The notes beneath the pieces were generated by a model. It made no database searches. It was not told the origin of the DNA and saw nothing but the letters and a program-made list of their open reading frames with translations. This document shows, piece after piece, positions 23,204 through 31,815 of a DNA stretch of 64,000 nt; position 1 is the stretch's first letter; every line of letters begins with the position of its first letter. Source of the stretch: Melampsora larici-populina 98AG31 (Eukaryota > Basidiomycota > Pucciniomycetes > Pucciniales > Melampsoraceae); assembly GCF_000204055.1 (NCBI RefSeq), contig NW_006768791.1, positions 780,161 through 844,160 of the forward strand, in the 5' to 3' direction. Both the position numbers and the translations under genes were made by a program.

Positions 23204-25366
23204 ATGAACAACACACAGCATTCTCAATGTGCCCTATGTCCCTCAACTCTACGCTCTGGAGAACTCAGGATCTGTAGACCTTGCCTAGAGTCAAACTTAG
23301 AGCATTCCAATGCTCAAAAACCACCCGGCTTGCAATCTCAGTCTTCAACTCGTCCTCCTGCTCCTAAGATTGCCGCTGCTAGAGCTGCAGCCCAATCGAT
23401 TGTTGCAAAATCCGTCTCTACTGGCTCTCACGTCAATTCACTGCATCAAAAGAAGGCCGACCGGGACGCTTTCCGAGCTCAAGCTAGTAGCAAGCGAATA
23501 TATGGTCACCCAGCAGCCCCAAAACCAGCACCCTTCTCTACACCAGCTGGGCGTGCATGCTCCGTTGGATGGATGGTTCAGTACAACAACAAGCATCACA
23601 CCCACAGTTTGGTCCGTGGAATTGTTAATGTCAATAGGAATCTTAGATCTATCTTAGCCCCAACAAAGAAAGATATTTTTGACCTTTGGGACCACACACC
23701 GGTATCTGACAACAAATATCCTCAACCACCTCTTGAATACGATCCTCAATGGTTTTCTCTGGCCAAGCCTGGCAAAGGTAAAATGCCACCCTGTATTTTG
23801 CACGATGACAAAGTCCTTGGTAATCACCTAGACACCACCAAAGGCGAACCAGCTCTTGAACTTATCTTCCTTGCTGAAAAGTATTATTCCGCCCATCCCA
23901 ATATCGCTAGACCTCTCACCTCAGCGACTACGGCTAAGACTAAAAGAGGCAAAAGAAAAGCTTTGGAAGAACTGACTATCTCAGATCAGGAGCTTGACAA
24001 TTACTTCAGTAGTGACAATTCTCTCAGTACTGCTAGATATTCATTGAGCAAAACCACTAGAAAGAAATCCAAATCTACCCCTTCAACTTCTACTCGAATC
24101 ACCTCACCACCCCTAACCCGCACCAAAAGGGCTACAACCTCAAAGTCCAACCGACCTGTCAGGCCTTTTAAAAGTCAGACCAATAATAATAGCTTAAGCT
24201 CTCTACCACCACTCTTCACTCCTCCGCCCAACATGAGGCACTTAAATGCAATTGATGAAAGAGCACAAATCACCGAGGTAGTACCACCAAATCACACACG
24301 TAAGTGAAAGCTCACTGCTCTGAATTCTCAACAACAATCTGACATTCCATTTATGTTTGTAGTTGTAGCCTTTGATTTCCGTGCACCCATGGACATTTCT
24401 GCCTTTGGGCAAAACTTTCCAATGGCTGCACCACTTCCATCTAATCCGACATCAGATGGTTTTATTGACGGAAAGAGATTACACATGCAATCTAATTCCA
24501 AAGGAAAGCCCGAATGGAAGGCAGTTCAGTATTATTTCAAGGTTGATGAGAGTATCAAAATTGGTGAAGGCGGTTTCAGGATATGCTACAAAGCCTTTGG
24601 AAAGGATGCAACAGGTGATGTGATACCTATGGTGGCTAAAAAGCGGATGGTTTTGCCGTACTGTAAATCTGTGCTGGATGTTCACAGAGAATCCGGTGGA
24701 ACTTATGCTGCGGTCGCAAGTGTTATTGAGCAATTCAAGCAAAAGGCACTGGAAGTTGATAGGATCAAGCTCTCCCCTCATCTAGCAAGAATAATTGGCG
24801 ACATACGTGTAAGTCTAGGAACTAGCTTGATGTCTAGTACAATACTAACCATATTGAATATCACAGATTGTAAATAACTTTCCAGTCTACTCCGGGAGAA
24901 GTATGAGTCCAGATTCAGCATATTTCTTTGGAGAACTGCTTGATGTCAAGAATTATTGCAAGTATACTAGCAATGTCAACTTTGAGTGTCGTGGGCCAGA
25001 AGGTGACATGACTCATGATGTGATGCATGCACTGACTCATTGGTCATACCAATACTATAGTGGCAAGCGGATAGTTGCTGACCTGCAAGGCGTAGGAAGG
25101 GTCCTTACTGACCCATTGATTGTGGATGATAGTTTGTAAGTCCCACTCCGTATTACTAATCCCTCTGATTGTAAGTAGCTGAGTATTTGAGTATTGCATT
25201 GCACAGGTTAACTTGGAGTGAAGGAAATACAGGAAAGAAGGGTTTGAGAAACTTTAAGGACCAACATAAGTGTGGTAAAGTATGTGATTTAATGGGTTTA
25301 GTGCGTCTTCCTGACTCAAAGGACTCTGATAATGAAGTTGAGATACTATCACTACAAGAAATATAA
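23204..25366 (+). CDS. Alpha-type (MHCK/eEF2K) protein kinase
   Basis: Exons 23204-24299, 24363-24808, 24867-25135 and 25207-25366 join to 1971 nt (656 aa) without a stop. The N-terminus has paired cysteines (CALCPS, then ICRPC) suggesting a small zinc knuckle, followed by a basic, Ser/Thr-rich linker (residues about 60-365) with likely nuclear-localisation runs. The kinase domain spans about 395-640: an ATP-binding loop (KIGEGGFRICYKAF), the lysine in VAKKR, the catalytic block GKRIVADLQGVGRVLTDP, the glycine-rich WSEGNTGKKGLRNF, and the zinc-binding HKCGKVC. These are alpha-kinase hallmarks; the substrate is unknown. The last codons and the stop come from a MITE inserted at 25350: without it, the frame would continue YGKSSYQSHVPQGTQKYQ and stop. 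The gene converges with the TET/JBP-like gene. Confidence 0.8.
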
Positions 25367-26165
25367 TGTTTTCTGGGCAGAAAATTAAATTATTGATACA
25401 CAAAAATATTGAGAGGCCAGGAGAAGGGCAACAAATAAATAAAAATATGCATCTTGTTCCCTGCGGTGAGAGCTTCACTCTCCATATTTTTCCGTATTTT
25501 TACAGTCCATATTGATAAGTGTACTAACAATAAACCTTCACAATCATCCAATTACAACCTGTAACAAGCACTGAAATTTGGCTCATTAGTGTTTAGAGAC
25601 ACTTTTGATTTCTGAAAATACTCATAACTTTTTCAATTCCGGTCCAAAACGCTCGATTTTGGGTGCATTGGTAAGCTGGAATTGTCCTCCACATAGTTCA
25701 TAAGAGGACCACACAGCATGCTGGTCTGCTAAAAAAGATATCATCTTTTTTATACATTTGTACATACAGATCCATAGAATGATTGTCATACTAGCTACAT
25801 AGTTCTTAATCTTATGAAAGTTCGAGGGGAAGAGTTCAGCTTTCTAATGCACTTAAAATCGAGTGTTTTGATGCAGATTTGACAAAGTTATAGGTGTTTT
25901 CAGGTATCAAAAGTTTCTCTAAACACTAATGAGCCAAATTTCAGTGCTTGTTACAGGTTGTAATTGGATGATTATGAAGGTTTATTGTTAGTACACTTAT
26001 CAATACAGACTGTAAAAATATGGAAAAATATGGAGAGTGAAGCTCTCACCGCAGGGAACAAGATGCATGTTTTTATTTATTTTTTGCCCTTCTCCTGGCC
26101 TCACAATATTTTTGTGTATCAATAATTTAATTTTCTGCCCAGAAAATATTATATTTTGGGTAGTG
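25350..26165. mobile_element. Palindromic CACTA MITE, 816 bp
   Basis: Ends CACTACAAGAAATATAATG and ATATTATATTTTGGGTAGTG, with TAT on both sides (25347-25349, 26166-26168). The arms are inverted over nearly the whole length, for example GCAGGGAACAAGATGCAT on the right against ATGCATCTTGTTCCCTGC on the left. Its length is almost the same as the 815-bp element at 11836, but the arm sequences have diverged. It supplies the stop codon of the alpha-kinase gene. Confidence 0.9.
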
Positions 26166-26750
26166 TATATGGTAAATCTTCCTATCAATCTCACGTTCCA
26201 CAAGGGACTCAAAAGTATCAGTAGGGTCACATACTCTTTCCAATTCATTTTTAAACATACTATTGAGATAAAGAAAAGAAATCATTGTAAATATTTTAGA
26301 ACAGAACCGTGTGATTGGTGATATGAGTCAATCTTCCTTTCCAGCTGCTCATCATATGTTCCAGCAATTGTAGGATGGTATCTTTCCCAAGCGTCATCAT
26401 CCATATCCCCCCTCATATCCATGATATTATTCATTGCTTGTACAACTCCTGAGGTGATTTGAGAGCACGAAGCATAGACCACCACATGCTGACCATCAAG
26501 ACTAATGGTCCCACCGGATTGACCAACAGTCCTAGCTTTATTTTTCTGCCTTGTAATTGCTGCTTTTAAACTTGTCACACTACGCCAAATTGCAAATTTA
26601 CCGTGGAGTTTAGAAAATTAAGTAGACATAGAAAATTATAGAGAAGCTGGCAAGGGTCAGAACAATATGAAAAAATAATGGGAGGTCCCTTTGACGCATT
26701 CCAATTGTCTGGTATATTTTTTCACATTTTTAAAACCACAATGCATATAA

Positions 26751-27754
26751 CACTACACAAAATATAATATCTTCTGGGCAGAAAATATAAAAACCAACAA
26801 ACAGAGATATTGAGCAGTCTTGAAGCACTTCCAGCATAGATGTCTTGGGTTGAGAAATCCGAGGCATCATTGGAGGCAAATCCTTGGACAGACCTTGTCC
26901 GAGGTTTTTGCCCGAGGTATTATTTTGCCCTGAGAATTACCTTGGATCAAAACCTTGGGAAGCTTCTGTCCGAGGTTTTGCATCTGAGGATACCTCGGAT
27001 TTTGTAATCCGAGGTAAATATGTTGGCGGTGAAGAGAGACAAAAATACAGAAAAATATGCATATTGTTCCTATGATTGAGAGCTTTGATTTGAGTATTTT
27101 TTTGTATTTTTAGTGTGAAAATTGTTGATTGTACTAACAAAAAACCTCCAAAATTCTCAGATTACAACCTGTAACAGATATTGGAATTTGGCTAAGGGGT
27201 GACAAGGGGAAATCTGGAATTCTATATCCCTCATATCTTTTGCAATTCTGGGCCAAAACACTGGATAATTAGTTCATCAGGAAGCCATGAAATGCATTTG
27301 AATGTTATGTTAACGTATAAAATTTGTAGCTCCGCTACAAAAGAAGCTATTTGTCTTTGAAACAATTTCCTACATATCCACATAGATATTCTTTGGGATT
27401 AGATGCAAGTTTTCTGTCTTGATAAAAGATATAGTCACAGACTTTGGCTTTCCAATGAACAAAAAATTGAGTGGTTTGATCAAGAATTGACAAAGATATA
27501 AGGGATTGTTGAACTCAACTTATGCCCTCCAATCTGTGTTACAGGTTGTAATCTGACAATCCTGGAGGTTTTTTGTTAGTACAATCAACAATTCTCACAC
27601 TGAAAATACAAAAAAAACACTCAAATCCAAGGTCTCAGCCATAGTAACAATATGCATATTTTTGTGTATTTTTGTCTCTCTTCAAGACTGCTCAATATCT
27701 CTGTTTGTTGGTTTTTATATTTTCTGCCCAGAAGATATTATATTTTGTGTAGTG
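26751..27754. mobile_element. Inner palindromic CACTA element (795 bp plus insert)
   Basis: Ends CACTACACAAAATATAAT and ATATTATATTTTGTGTAGTG, closely similar to the 25350 element. Discounting the 206-bp MITE and its 3-bp duplication leaves 795 bp, nearly all inverted repeat. The immediate flanks are GCATATAA on the left and TTATATGC on the right. These are inverted rather than direct, so no normal duplication is visible. Confidence 0.85.
26826..27031. mobile_element. Nested CACTG MITE, 206 bp
   Basis: Starts CACTTCCAGCATAGATG and ends AAATATGTTGGCGGTG, flanked by AAG (26823-26825, 27032-27034). Removing it and one AAG gives GAGCAGTCTTGAAGAGAGAC, the exact complement of the opposite arm of the host palindrome. 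It is the same length and CCGAGG hairpin style as 16370-16575. Confidence 0.95.
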
Positions 27755-29267
27755 TTATATGCATTGTGGTTTTAAAAATGTGAAAAAATATACCAGACAA
27801 TTGGAATGCGTCAAAGGGCCCTCCCATTATTTTTTCATATTGTTCTGACCCTTGCCAGCTTCTCTATAATTTTCTATGTCTACTTAATTTTCTAAACTCC
27901 ACGTAAATTTGCAATTTGGCGTAGTGTCAACTTTTTTTGCTCTTCTAGTGAAAAAAGTGCATGACTAGTGTAATGATTAACGTCAGTGGCCCAAATCAAC
28001 TCTACCAAATCTGCTGCATTGATATCTATCTTAAACTCGAAATGCCCAACCACCATGATAAACTGAGCACCAACTTCAGGATGTTCCTTCTGGACATACT
28101 TCCCAGTCTTCTTTTCTTCCAACAATTCTTCTTCCCTTTGGGCTCGCAGTGCCAATCGTCTCTCTGGTGAAATTATATTGGCTATAGACATGTTGATCAG
28201 TTAATTAAACACATGGTGACAAGTATAATACAAAGCAAACTGAACATGTGTAAGCATCAATTAAACAAAAGAACCCGGATGCAAACCCAGTGGCATCAAA
28301 GTCACAATGTGGGGCATTGCGGAAGCCTCCTGAGGTCACAATGGTACTTGACCCTACAAACACCTGCCCATTGGGCGACTTTGTCCATTCCTTAGTCCCT
28401 GGAACTGGTTCTCTGGAAGCCCAAGAAGGAGCACAAGTTTTGACTGCAACTTCCCTATTGCTTTCATATGCATGTAAGCAGAGAGAGGAAGTCCTTTTGG
28501 CTTGGAAGTTATGAACCCATGGTAAATCATCTTGCCGCATTTCATCTTCCTTAAGTTTACCAAAGTCACCGCTAGTGCTAGAATTCTGTGCAAAAGGACC
28601 TGTAAAGCAGCCACGGTAGAGTGAACCTTGAGGTTCAATTGCAAGAAGAAACATCCCTACTTACTAATTTTCTTTCCGTACTTGTGTTTGCCAGCTTGTC
28701 TGGTAGACCGGAAACCAAATCCCCTCATTTTACCTTGCCTTTCTTCCTCAGGCAGAGCCATAACCGCATGATTGTCCGGAAGGTTTCCTCTACTCTCCGC
28801 ATGTAAATGCATGGTTCTAATAGCTCGACAGAAATCCTCCCAGAGCTGGATTGATGATGGATCAGTGCTAGAAGGATCCTACACAGTCCATCTTATTGTC
28901 AGCATATGTTACTTTTATGAGGAAGAGTCCAATGTACCTCATGATTGAATCTGACTACACAAATCAACTTGTTTGCGGACAGATTCACCAACACCACTGT
29001 ACCTCTGGTAACTTCCCTGAATTTAGGCTGTCCAAATGCAGGAACCCGGAAAACCTGACAATCTTTGGGAAGGCCAAACCTTACTCTAATACCACCGGCA
29101 ATTTTCTTACTTACAACTTCTCTAGTTTGACTTCTCTCAGCTTCACGATTTTTCTGACGTAACTTTTTATTCTTCACCTGTTTATAAAGAACTTTCCTAG
29201 CTGCCTTATACTCAGCCCGCTTAACAGCTTGCTTTTTCTTCTTGGCATCAGATGGGTGCTTAGCCAT

Positions 29268-29915
29268 CTGTTTAAGATAAGTAAGTTAGTCATGATTAGG
29301 GTTACCTTGCTCAGAGAGATATAACATCTCACCCCAAAAACCTGGCTCCAGAAAGAGGAAAACAAAGGTCAGTTCATGTGGAATGCTTCAGAATGATCAC
29401 CCACATATAATGAGAATGGAGTGGAACACACAGGACTTGGTGATATGTGAATCAAGAGGCTAGACCAGTTTTCGGGGTTCCCCTCAGTCACCTATTCTTA
29501 CCCCTAAAGAGTTCACATATCCTCAAGTCACTGTCTGCTACCACTCCACCCTCACAACATGAGATGAAAATCTGAAGCTATGAAAGTGACGGAAGATTGA
29601 TGAAAGAATACCTGGATAGAAGCACTTGATTGATGTGATGTTGGAAGTGAAGGCAAATATACTTATTGCTTTGATGTTTCTGCTACAATTTTGACTCCAA
29701 ACTTATAGAAAACCAATCCAGGGCCAGCTTGTGGTTTGCTGATCATTATACATGTGGTTGTATACTGTCAGCATGGCCAGAATGTGGGTTGAAGTCATGT
29801 GATCAGTCGTGGGCAAAGAATTGTCTTAATTCTATACTTGCAAACTTGGCTCCATGACATGTGTTGCCATGACAAAATTGTTTAAAATAAAAAAAAAAGT
29901 ACAAGACAACATTTT
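29268..29915. other. Noncoding, ending in a duplication
   Basis: Probably the 5' flank of the TET/JBP-like gene. No separate gene is supported. Confidence 0.4.
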
Positions 29916-29978
29916 TTAATTCTGTACTTGCAAACTGGGCTGCATGACGTGTATTGCCATTACAAAATTGTTTAAATT
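29826..29978. repeat. Tandem duplication, about 60 bp, period about 90
   Basis: TTAATTCTATACTTGCAAAC at 29826 recurs as TTAATTCTGTACTTGCAAAC at 29916. Both run on to ACAAAATTGTTTAAA. Similarity is about 90%. Confidence 0.8.
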
Positions 29979-30494
29979 ATGACTGTACCAATCATCTTCT
30001 TCACCCAATAACTGAAGACTGGCCCCTTGTACACCCACTTCTGTACAATAGGGTACAGGAAGTAGCAAACGGTTACTTGATATCCTGGTACTCCAGTAAT
30101 AACCAATGTCATAAGCCAAACATACTGCCAAGGGTACCTTTTGCACATGCACACCATCAAACTTGGCATTAGAAACTGAAGTATCACCTTTGAAAGAGTT
30201 GTAATTCCTAGACAAAAGCCGCATGATGTAGTCGTGAGTCCTAATCCATATGGTTTCTTTGATTAATACGTTTCTGGCCTTCTGTATGTCAGCTGCAGCC
30301 TTCACAACAGCTAAAACAGTTGGAGCTGGAGTATTCTTGCAGTCCCTTGAAGTGAGCATTAAACCTCTGACACCACTGATTAAAAATGATCCTAAACAAC
30401 CCCAGGTAAATCTAGATTTCTTAACAAGTTTGATTTGACTATCAAGACGATTATAAAGTTCCTTATCTTCATTTGAGCTTTTTCCTTTAGGCAT
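29916..30494 (-). CDS. Unknown protein, possibly partial
   Basis: A 192-codon open frame from an ATG at 30494 (MPKGKSSNEDKELYNRL). Visible features are a basic helix (KLVKKSRFTW), a hydr­ophobic stretch (GCLGSFLISGVRGLM), a helix with KAAADIQKARNVLIKETIW, and an acidic LGEEDDW near the end. I do not recognise a family. The frame could continue through a splice donor near the C-terminus (GEEDDW is followed by GTACAG). It lies directly inside the fold-back element's left edge, which may have replaced its promoter. Confidence 0.4.
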   Translation of the reverse strand: MPKGKSSNEDKELYNRLDSQIKLVKKSRFTWGCLGSFLISGVRGLMLTSRDCKNTPAPTVLAVVKAAADIQKARNVLIKETIWIRTHDYIMRLLSRNYNSFKGDTSVSNAKFDGVHVQKVPLAVCLAYDIGYYWSTRISSNRLLLPVPYCTEVGVQGASLQLLGEEDDWYSHNLNNFVMAIHVMQPSLQVQN

Positions 30495-30874
30495 CTTCGC
30501 ATATAAATCAAGGCCATTGCTATTTGCAGCCCACAAGAAAACCATGTAGGCGCTGGCCAAATTACGCCTACATGGGTGTTTCCCACAAAGAAGCGCCTAC
30601 ATTTATAATGTAGGCGCTGGAAACCATCCAAAATGACGCCTACATGTCAAAAAACCCATGTAGGCGTCATTTGGTTACGCCTACATTCAAAAAATGAAAT
30701 GTAGGCATAATTTTCAAGCACCTACATATCTAATTTGAAATGTAGGCGCTATTTTTGAGCGCCTACATTCAATTTTCAGCTCAAATAAGCGCCTACATGC
30801 AGTCCTGCATATGTAGGCGCTACAAATCCGGCAACTACAACTCCAGACTGGTCTTAAGGGTAATGAAGAACAAT

Positions 30875-31118
30875 TTTCAAGTCAAAATGAGAGTATTGGA
30901 AGACGGAAAAAGCAGTTTGGACTCAAAATGAGTGTATCAGAAGACGGATAAAGCAGTTTGGAGTTTAAATCAGTGTATCGGAAGACGGAAAAGTAACTCC
31001 CGAGTCAAAATGAGTGTATCAGAGGACGGAAAAAGTAGTAAATTATTTCAGCTCTGAACTCAGTTTGGAGTCAAAATGAGTGTATCAGAAGCGGAAAAAG
31101 AAGTAGATTATTTCAACT
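30875..31118. repeat. Degenerate tandem repeat, about 42-bp unit
   Basis: Five copies of GAGTCAAAATGAGTGTATC followed by AGAAGACGGAAAAAG, starting near 30880, 30921, 30962, 31003 and 31070. The last interval is lengthened by an insert. It lies in the loop of the fold-back element and runs into the gap. Confidence 0.75.
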
Positions 31119-31130
31119 CTGAACTGCTAT

Positions 31131-31391
31131 NNNNNNNNNNNNNNNNNNNNNNNNNNNNNNNNNNNNNNNNNNNNNNNNNNNNNNNNNNNNNNNNNNNNNN
31201 NNNNNNNNNNNNNNNNNNNNNNNNNNNNNNNNNNNNNNNNNNNNNNNNNNNNNNNNNNNNNNNNNNNNNNNNNNNNNNNNNNNNNNNNNNNNNNNNNNNN
31301 NNNNNNNNNNNNNNNNNNNNNNNNNNNNNNNNNNNNNNNNNNNNNNNNNNNNNNNNNNNNNNNNNNNNNNNNNNNNNNNNNNNNNNNNNNN
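31131..31391. other. Assembly gap (261 N)
   Basis: A run of N in the middle of a palindrome. Palindromes are commonly collapsed or misjoined in assemblies, so the joint between left and right flanks here needs caution. Confidence 1.
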
Positions 31392-31679
31392 GTAGGCGCT
31401 TATTTGACCTGAAAATTGAATGTAGGCGCTCAAAAATAGCGCCTACATTTCAAATTAGATATGTAGGTGCTTGAAAATTACGCCTACATTCTGAAATTTT
31501 GAATGTAGGCGTAACCAAATGACGCCTACATGGGTTGTTTATCATGTAGGCGTCATTTTAGATGGTTTTCAGCGCCTACATCATAAATGTAGGCGCTTTT
31601 TCGTGGGAAACACCCATGTAGGCGCTGTTTTGGCAGCGCCTACATGGTTCTCTTGTGGGCTGCAAATAGCAATGGCCTT

Positions 31680-31815
31680 TAATAAATATAAGAATAAGGT
31701 GGCTGAATTGGAGGCGAAATTGGCTGCTGTGGGATTTAAGGATTCATCTCAATCAGATAAGGGGGAGGGTGGAAGTAGAAGTGAAATGTCAAAAAATGGC
31801 GGTGCTCAGGATTGA
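31680..31815 (+). pseudogene. Ty3 gag, C-terminal remnant
   Basis: An open frame ending AEMSK-like low-complexity (KGEGGSRSEMSKNGGAQD) at the TGA 31813-31815. The helix NKYKNKVAELEAKLAAVGF precedes it. Pol overlaps the stop in another frame, as expected for frameshift or readthrough expression. The 5' part is lost. Confidence 0.5.

Larger units (their letters stand above)
26578..27926. mobile_element. Composite palindromic CACTA element, 1349 bp, three layers
   Basis: The outer ends CACTACGCCAAATTGC and GCAATTTGGCGTAGTG are flanked by TCA at 26575-26577 and 27927-27929. The outer arms (173 and 172 bp) are near-perfect inverted repeats. They enclose a second complete CACTAC...GTAGTG palindrome (26751-27754), which itself carries a 206-bp MITE. 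It interrupts the TET/JBP-like gene. Confidence 0.9.
26282..29267 (-). pseudogene. TET/JBP-like 2-oxoglutarate/Fe(II) oxygenase, MITE-interrupted
   Basis: On the minus strand: exon 29267-28938 (basic start MAKHPSDAKKKKQAVKR), exon 28878-28665, an exon from about 28609, and an exon from about 28190. GGFRNAPHCDFDATGFASGF carries an HxD iron-binding motif. VELIWATDVNHYTSH carries a candidate second iron histidine. The order (basic N-terminus, HxD, downstream WxxxxxH) matches fungal TET/JBP-family proteins, which are known to be expanded with KDZ transposons and act on 5-methylcytosine or related bases. Family assignment is by motif memory. A 1349-bp palindromic insertion (26578-27926) splits the C-terminal exon. 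Removing it and one TGA (minus strand) restores EEQKKLTSLKAAITRQKNK, which then runs open to a stop at 26282. Confidence 0.55.
30510..31679. mobile_element. Fold-back element built from ATGTAGGCGY motifs
   Basis: The left edge AAGGCCATTGCTATTTGCAG and the right edge CTGCAAATAGCAATGGCCTT start two arms of about 290-330 bp that are inverted copies of each other. Each arm holds a dozen or more copies of ATGTAGGCGC/T and its complement, mostly paired as hairpins with 5-20-bp loops. The centre holds a degenerate tandem repeat and an unsequenced gap. No ORF is present. The flanks (ATAAAT on each side with a small offset) do not give a clean duplication. Confidence 0.75.

Noticed and set aside
30501..31688. 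Target-site duplication ATAAAT for the fold-back element
   Set aside because: The six bases occur on both sides but at different distances from the arm ends, so they do not form a proper duplication.
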